A DNA stretch of 64,000 bases from Pardosa pseudoannulata (lineage: Eukaryota; Arthropoda; Arachnida; Araneae; Lycosidae). The notes beneath the pieces were generated by a model. It was not told the origin of the DNA and made no database searches. It was given only the letters and a program-made list of their open reading frames with translations. Positions 59,010 to 64,000 of the stretch are shown here, piece after piece; positions within the stretch are counted from its first letter, which is position 1; each line of letters opens with the position of its first letter. The translations under genes and the position numbers were made by a program. Where the stretch lies: the NCBI GenBank assembly GCA_032207245.1, contig CM063508.1:115537302-115601301 (forward strand). Direction: 5' to 3'.

Positions 59010-59935
59010 TTGTCTTGTTCTTTTGACGTTGGCTCCTCTCCACCCATTTACAGAGCCCCTGCCTGTAGCCTCTCTATTGGAGTCTCTGAAAAGAAATGTG
59101 ATGCAGTTCATGAGGCTCTTAGAGCTTTATCTTTGAAGATAATTGCAACATACTATCCAATGAAGTGGATTCATATTTATACTGATGGCTCTGCCAGTGA
59201 TGGAAAAATTAGTGCTGTATTTATTGTGGGAGATATTTTGAGGAATTTCACACAGTTAATATAAATTCTTCTAATTTTGATGCTGAAATTTATGCTATAA
59301 ATATTGCTATTTAAAACCTTTTGGGTCTACTCTTAGAAAGGCAGCTACTTTCTTTGACTCACAGGCTGTAATTTTGGCAATTGCCTCTTCCTCTCCAATA
59401 GATTTTTTCCTTATTGATGAAGTTAAAGCCAATTTGTCTAAGGTAATTCTCTGGATAAGATATAGCTCTTCAGTAGATCCCCAGCCATTGTAATATACCT
59501 GGAAATGTAAAAACGAATTTACTTGCCAAAAATGGTTGCAAACTACCTTTTTTTTCTGTCCTTTCAACAATTTGGCTATGAGATGAAGAAAAAATAGATT
59601 TTTTACCCAGACAGTATTTTGAACAAGTTTCATCTGGTAAGTGATGGCATACCTTACTCAAGTCACCCATCCCATTGAATTCGCCCTGCTGTGTTTTCAC
59701 TGCAAATTTTAGACTTGCAACAGGTCATGACTACTTTTGCGAATACCTGTTCTGTATTGGTATGGCAAATGTGTCTGATTGTAACCTGTGTTTTGGCGAA
59801 CCCATAAACCTTTTACATATGATGAACTGTATTGCACTTTGCTTTATAACTTTTACTCCTGACAACTTTACAAAGATTAATTTTTATTGGGCTATTAGAA
59901 GCCTAAAGGCTGATACTGCCAATGCCTGATGGGAG
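59010..59935 (+). pseudogene. Non-LTR retrotransposon RNase H domain relic
   Basis: HEALRALSLKIIATYYPMKW then IHIYTDGSASDGKISAV (59110-59220) gives the first RNase H Asp (YTDGS) and its upstream linker. NSSNFDAEIYAINIAI supplies the usual ExxAI Glu helix, and FDSQAVILAI (59349-59378) the DSQxA motif. LLAKNG and a late RLATGHDYF, DCNLCFGEPINLLHMMNC segment (59710-59815) match the tail with a Cys/His motif. Stops and frame shifts interrupt it. The family is typical of arthropod I/R1-like LINEs and differs from the relic at 11740. Confidence 0.75.
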
Positions 59936-59964
59936 ATAAAAAACAAAATTTTTTTCTACAGCTA

Positions 59965-62290
59965 TACCATGCAACTTTAAATGTAAGTAATTCATCTGAA
60001 TACACAGATGAATTTAGCTTTTCTAGCTTCATGTCTCTAATCTATAATTTTTTCTGTTCTTAGTTAAAACTCATTCAGCTATGGGCAGTTGTATTCATTA
60101 GCATAACTGATTAGGGATGCTTCACTTTTATTAAACGATTTCTCTACATTTAGGGTATGATTTATTAGCAAGTTTCATTATTCTTGGTATTGTTTATGTG
60201 ATCTTTATCTGATAAGTATTTAGATTATGACATATAACATGATACAAGGAACTTCTTAATTGTTATTTTATAACTTTACTCATAGGAAACATCTTATATA
60301 TATCTATTAGATCATCCAGTTTATCTAAATCAGTAGTTTTCTAAGACATACACTTCTGTTTCACATATTTTATAAATTTGTACAATTTAATATTCTTACG
60401 TAAATTTTCTTATTTTTATGTTCTATAGATCTATATTTCTATAGTTCTATAGATTTTTATGTTCTCTGTATGATTTTCATTGTGCATTTCCCTACAAATT
60501 TTACCTAGCCTATGCAGTTTTAAACATGAACAATTCATCTCAGTAAACAGATGAATTAAGATTTTCTATAGCTTCATGTCTCTGTACGCTACGACTTTCT
60601 TCTGTTCTTAATTCAAAATCATCCCACTATGGGCAACTGTATCCATTAGCATTCCTGATTATGGATTTATTACTTATAAATTATTTCTCTACATTTAAGA
60701 GGCAATTTCTTACTTAGTTTCATTATTCTTTACATTGTGACATTTCTTTGATAAGTATTTAGATTATGCCATATAACATGATATAAAGATTTCTTGTTAT
60801 TTTATAACTTTATTACTAGCGACACACATATATTTTTACAATTAGATCCCCTAGTTTATTGAAGGAAGCCACTTTCTTAGACATAAATTTCTATTTCACT
60901 TATACAGTTGATACTTTTCTAAAATTCTTTTGTAAATTTTCTAATTTTCACTTTCTGTATATAAAACTTTATGACTTTCATTGATATTTCATTTTACTGT
61001 ACATATTTTACCTTGCCATGCAATTTAAACATGAACAATTCTTCAGTTTACAGATTCATTTAGTTTTTCTATAGCTTCATGTCTGTGTAAATTACAACTT
61101 TCTTCTGTTCGTAATTCAGAATCATTCTACTCTGAGCAGCTCTAATCATTAGCATTGCTGATTAAGGATTAAGCACTATTACAAATTATTTTTCTAAATT
61201 TAAACTGCAATTTCTTACCTAATTTCATTAATCTTTGCATTATTTATTTGATCTTTACCTGATAAGTATTTAGATAGTACCACATAACACGAAACAAAGA
61301 AATTCTATTCAATATTCTTTTGTAAATTTTCTAACTTTCCCTTTTTGTAGATTTACTGTGCATTTCACTTTAATGTAGAGGTTTTATCTAGCCTATGCAA
61401 TTTTGAACTTGAGCAATTCATCTCAGTAAATGGAAGCATTTAGCTTTTCTATAGCTTCATGTGTCTGCAAACTACAAATTTCTGCCGTTCTTAGTTCATA
61501 ATCAATAAAATCTCAGTAGGTCTATTCATTAACATTTAGTTTGGTTTGGTTTTGGAGTGCTATGGTCTACTTTTTGCAACATGAGGGCTAATGAGACCAG
61601 GACCTACTGCTTAAAGCCGATTCCGAACAGCTACGAACATCCATGCCATAGTGGGATTCAAACCCATGAACTCCGGTTCCGAAGGCCAGCACCCTAACCA
61701 TTCGGCCATCGTTCGGCTCTATTCATTAACGTAGCTGATTAGGTATTTATCCCTCTAATTAAACAATTTCTCTACACTTAGAATAGCATGCAATTTCTTA
61801 CATTGTTTCATTATTCTTTGTATGGTTAATGTGACCATTACCTGATAAGTATTTAGATTGTATCATGTAATCTAATAAGTTTCTTAGTTGGCAATTTATA
61901 ACTTTACATCTAGGAACACATTTTATACTCCTTTAGATCACCCAGTTTATCTAAGTCGGCAGTTTTCCCAGACATCAATTTCTGTTTCACTTATAGTTAA
62001 TATTTTTTTTCTAAAATTCCTCTCAATATTCTGTAATTTCTATAATTTTCACTTTCTGTATATAAAGTTCTGCATGATTTTTACTATGTATTTCCTTTTT
62101 ATGTACAGGAATTTTTTTAGCCTACACAATTTTAAGCATTGACAATTCAGCTCAGTAAAGGGATGCATTTTTACCTTTTCTATAGCTTCATGTATGTATA
62201 AATTATAACTTTCGTTAGTTCTTATTTCAGAATCATTCTGCTTTCAGCTTATTCATTAGTATAGCTGATTATAGATTCCTTATTTTTATA
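59965..62290. repeat. Tandem array of five ~0.5-kb units
   Basis: Units begin near 59968, 60508, 61015, 61392 and 62120, each with a block like CTATGCAATTTTAAACATGA, then CAATTCATCTCAGTAAA, TTTCTATAGCTTCATGT, CTGATAAGTATTTAGAT and TTTTCACTTTCTGTATATAA. Unit lengths are about 540, 507, 377 (internally deleted) and 728 (531 without the SINE and its duplicated target). The 3' unit is incomplete. No ORF is conserved across units, so the ORF at 61888-62142 is not a gene. Confidence 0.85.
61534..61717 (-). mobile_element. tRNA-derived SINE inserted in the 0.5-kb array
   Basis: Full-length copy on the - strand: A-box-like TGGCCGAATGGTTAGGG and B-box-like GGGTTTGAATCC of tRNA-Ser/Leu type, then CATGGATGTTCGTAGC and a CCAAAACCAAACC tail. 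Flanked by a perfect 13-bp duplication TCTATTCATTAAC at 61521-61533 and 61718-61730. Confidence 0.9.
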
Positions 62291-62291
62291 A

Positions 62292-62323
62292 ATTACTAGC
62301 AAGTGTGCCCGTGCATTACATAC

Positions 62324-62325
<2 letters not shown>
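62292..62325 (-). mobile_element. Helitron-like 3' terminus fragment
   Basis: On the - strand GCACGGGCACACTTGCTAG followed by T: a CTAG end with the GCACGGGCACACTT motif shared with the Helitron-like end at about 34595-34615. Only this end remains before a microsatellite. Confidence 0.45.

Positions 62326-62414
<89 letters not shown>
62325..62414. repeat. (AT)n(GT)n microsatellite
   Basis: About 62 bases of AT repeats followed by about 25 of GT repeats. Confidence 0.95.
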
Positions 62415-62611
62415 TGCAGAAAAGCACAGGATTACTCTTAACTGTTTAAGGTAGGAAAAGATTCAAACTGTCCAAAGTTAAAAAATAAATAAAATAAGTT
62501 AATTTAAATGATATTTTAATAATGCTCTGGGGTGGTGCTAAATGGGATAACAGCTTCGCAGCCTTGTATTGGCATAAAGGCATATAGTACTTGTATTGTC
62601 AAATGGGTTTG

Positions 62612-63585
62612 CAGAGTTGCAAAAAAAAACTGGGTTTTTTAGGAAAAACCTAACCCGGCTGGAATTTATTGGATTTTTCTGATCTCATTGGGCTTTTCTG
62701 GGTTTTATTGGGGTCTGTTTTTAAGAGGAGAGTTCTGGGGAAGTACTGTATTTTAGAAAAGATTAAACTGTTAAAACTGATTAATTTTTATTAATTAACT
62801 GAATATTTATGAAATTATAATTTAATTAATACAAATAAATCAGTGTAAAGGCTATAAAAAAGTTTACTCTGACATCACAACACAAAATGTTATATATTGA
62901 CATATACCACATATTTGAATGTTATTTTAACAAAGGTTTATTTTTTTATCTCTATTCCTTCATCCCTTAAGAAAAATAAATAAATGGTTAATTCCCCTCA
63001 TGAATTATAAGTTAAAAGACCTCAAAATATTTATTCAAAGTATGTTTAATGCTGATGTAATTAAAAAATGTAGTGCAGCACAGTGATGGAAACTAATTGA
63101 AATGCGTGTTAGGGATGGAGATAAAATAGATTTTTGCCACTTTATGGTAGCTCCAAACGAGTGCCCAGTTAGCTGTGCATCAGTGGAGCGAGGATTCTCT
63201 ACATGTGGGTTGGTTTGGTCGAAACTTAGAAAAAGATTAGGAATACAAAAAAGCATTGAAGTTAGTATTTTACACATGAAATCTTTGCCATTTTCTTAAT
63301 GGATTTCACAGACAAATTTTTTTTCCAAATTGTTATGTTGGATTTACCATATATTTGCAAATTTTTTCTGGATTTTGATAGACTGTATATATATTTCCAC
63401 AGAATAATTCTTTAAATATGAAAGAGGGTAAAAAACTAAGATAACAGTTTCTGAAAATAAATATAAATATCACCAATTTTTAAAACCCCCAATAAAACCC
63501 ACTTCAGATTGGGTTTTTTAGACTGGGTTTTACCCAGAAAAACCCAGGCAGGTTTTTCTGGGTAGGTGGGTTTTTTGCAACCCTG
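62612..63585 (+). mobile_element. hAT transposon, internally deleted, with 8-bp TSD
   Basis: 974 bp with termini CAGAGTTGCAAAAAA and the complement of CAGGGTTGCAAAAAA. Flanks TGGGTTTG (62604-62611) and TGGGTTAG (63586-63593) match at 7 of 8. Subterminal regions are packed with GGGTTTTT/CTGGGTTTT-type repeats. It carries the C-terminal remnant of its transposase (63102-63299). Confidence 0.85.
63102..63299 (+). pseudogene. hAT transposase C-terminal remnant
   Basis: 65 codons with CPVSCASVERGFSTCGLVW then SKLRKRLGIQ, the conserved hAT C-terminal dimerisation motif (S/A-x-ERxFS...RNRL). The DDE domain and BED finger are missing; the frame ends at a stop inside the element near its right terminus. 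Confidence 0.75.
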
Positions 63586-63593
63586 TGGGTTAG

Positions 63594-64000
63594 GAAAGAA
63601 AAAAGAAATTCTTATAATGTCTTTCCTTGTTGAAAATAATACTGATAATAGGACATAAAAAGGGAGTTAGAGAAGTAAACTATTAAGATTTGAATTTTCT
63701 TTTATTGATCTATCTTTTAAGTATTTTTTCTTATTTTGTCAAAATTGTTTACAACCTTACAAAAAAAAAAAAAAAGAAAAAAAAGAAAAAAATTAAGAAA
63801 ATGTTATGGAAAGGATAAATAATAATAACATTGAGTGAAACTCATTTTTTGATAATTTGTCACTTTCTTGACTTTTTTTCTTTAGAAAACTAACAATAAA
63901 ACATAATAAATAACTTTATTCAAAACAGATACAGATATTAATGTAATATTTAACAATGAAGTTTTATATTATGATTTAGAAGAATAACTTTTTATGGACA
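63594..64000. other. No feature seen
   Basis: AT-rich sequence with an A-rich run at about 63761-63795; nothing supportable. Confidence 0.5.

Noticed and set aside
1..64000. CRISPR array, operon, bacterial ribosome sites
   Set aside because: Spliced eukaryotic genes and SINE/LTR content rule out a prokaryotic reading; tandem arrays have no spacer structure.

Overview
This is a strongly AT-rich animal nuclear window with long introns, GT/AG splice sites and dense transposon debris. The repeats (arthropod-type non-LTR elements with an RNase H, a tRNA-derived SINE, Helitron-like, piggyBac-, mariner-, Tigger- and hAT-like relics) suggest an arthropod, possibly an arachnid. That assignment is an inference from repeat style, not a proof.

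Two real protein-coding genes were found, arranged tail to tail. TRAPPC12 lies on the + strand (coding exons 7006-36825, 13 exons, 713 codons) and encodes the TPR subunit 12 of the TRAPPIII vesicle-tethering complex. NSMCE1 lies on the - strand (50971 down to 38088, 5 coding exons, 228 codons) and encodes the variant-RING subunit NSE1 of the SMC5/6 genome-stability complex. Every exon joins in phase and both reading frames are open end to end, so both look functional. Their stop codons are about 1.26 kb apart. They share no pathway that I know of.

Layout. 1-1.1 kb: degenerate tandem repeat with a Helitron-like fragment. 1.1-4.6 kb: AT-rich, no gene, one SINE stub, then a likely promoter and untranslated first exon of TRAPPC12. 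4.6-36.9 kb: TRAPPC12, its introns loaded with Helitron-like elements, two TTAA-flanked elements, a LINE RNase H relic, LTRs, a Tigger transposase relic, SINEs, a piggyBac relic and a foldback element. 36.9-38 kb: intergenic. 38-51 kb: NSMCE1, with a duplicated splice acceptor, a 6-bp-TSD element, Helitron, solo LTRs, Tigger-type MITEs and a pair of hAT-type elements. 51-64 kb: no host gene recognised; solo LTR, internally deleted mariner-type transposon, a ~148-bp array of seven units, piggyBac and LTR relics, a SINE, an RNase H LINE relic, a ~0.5-kb array of five units interrupted by a SINE, and a hAT element with 8-bp TSD.

The most informative signals are structural: a non-autonomous family with a 6-bp target duplication; a 39-bp SINE stub inside one hAT element whose paralogue still shows the empty site; three unrelated solo LTRs each flanked by TATA in (AT)n tracts; a tandem duplication that copies the NSMCE1 last-intron acceptor and makes a decoy; and an apparent internal repeat in the TRAPPC12 N-terminus. 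I found no sign of a new multi-gene system.
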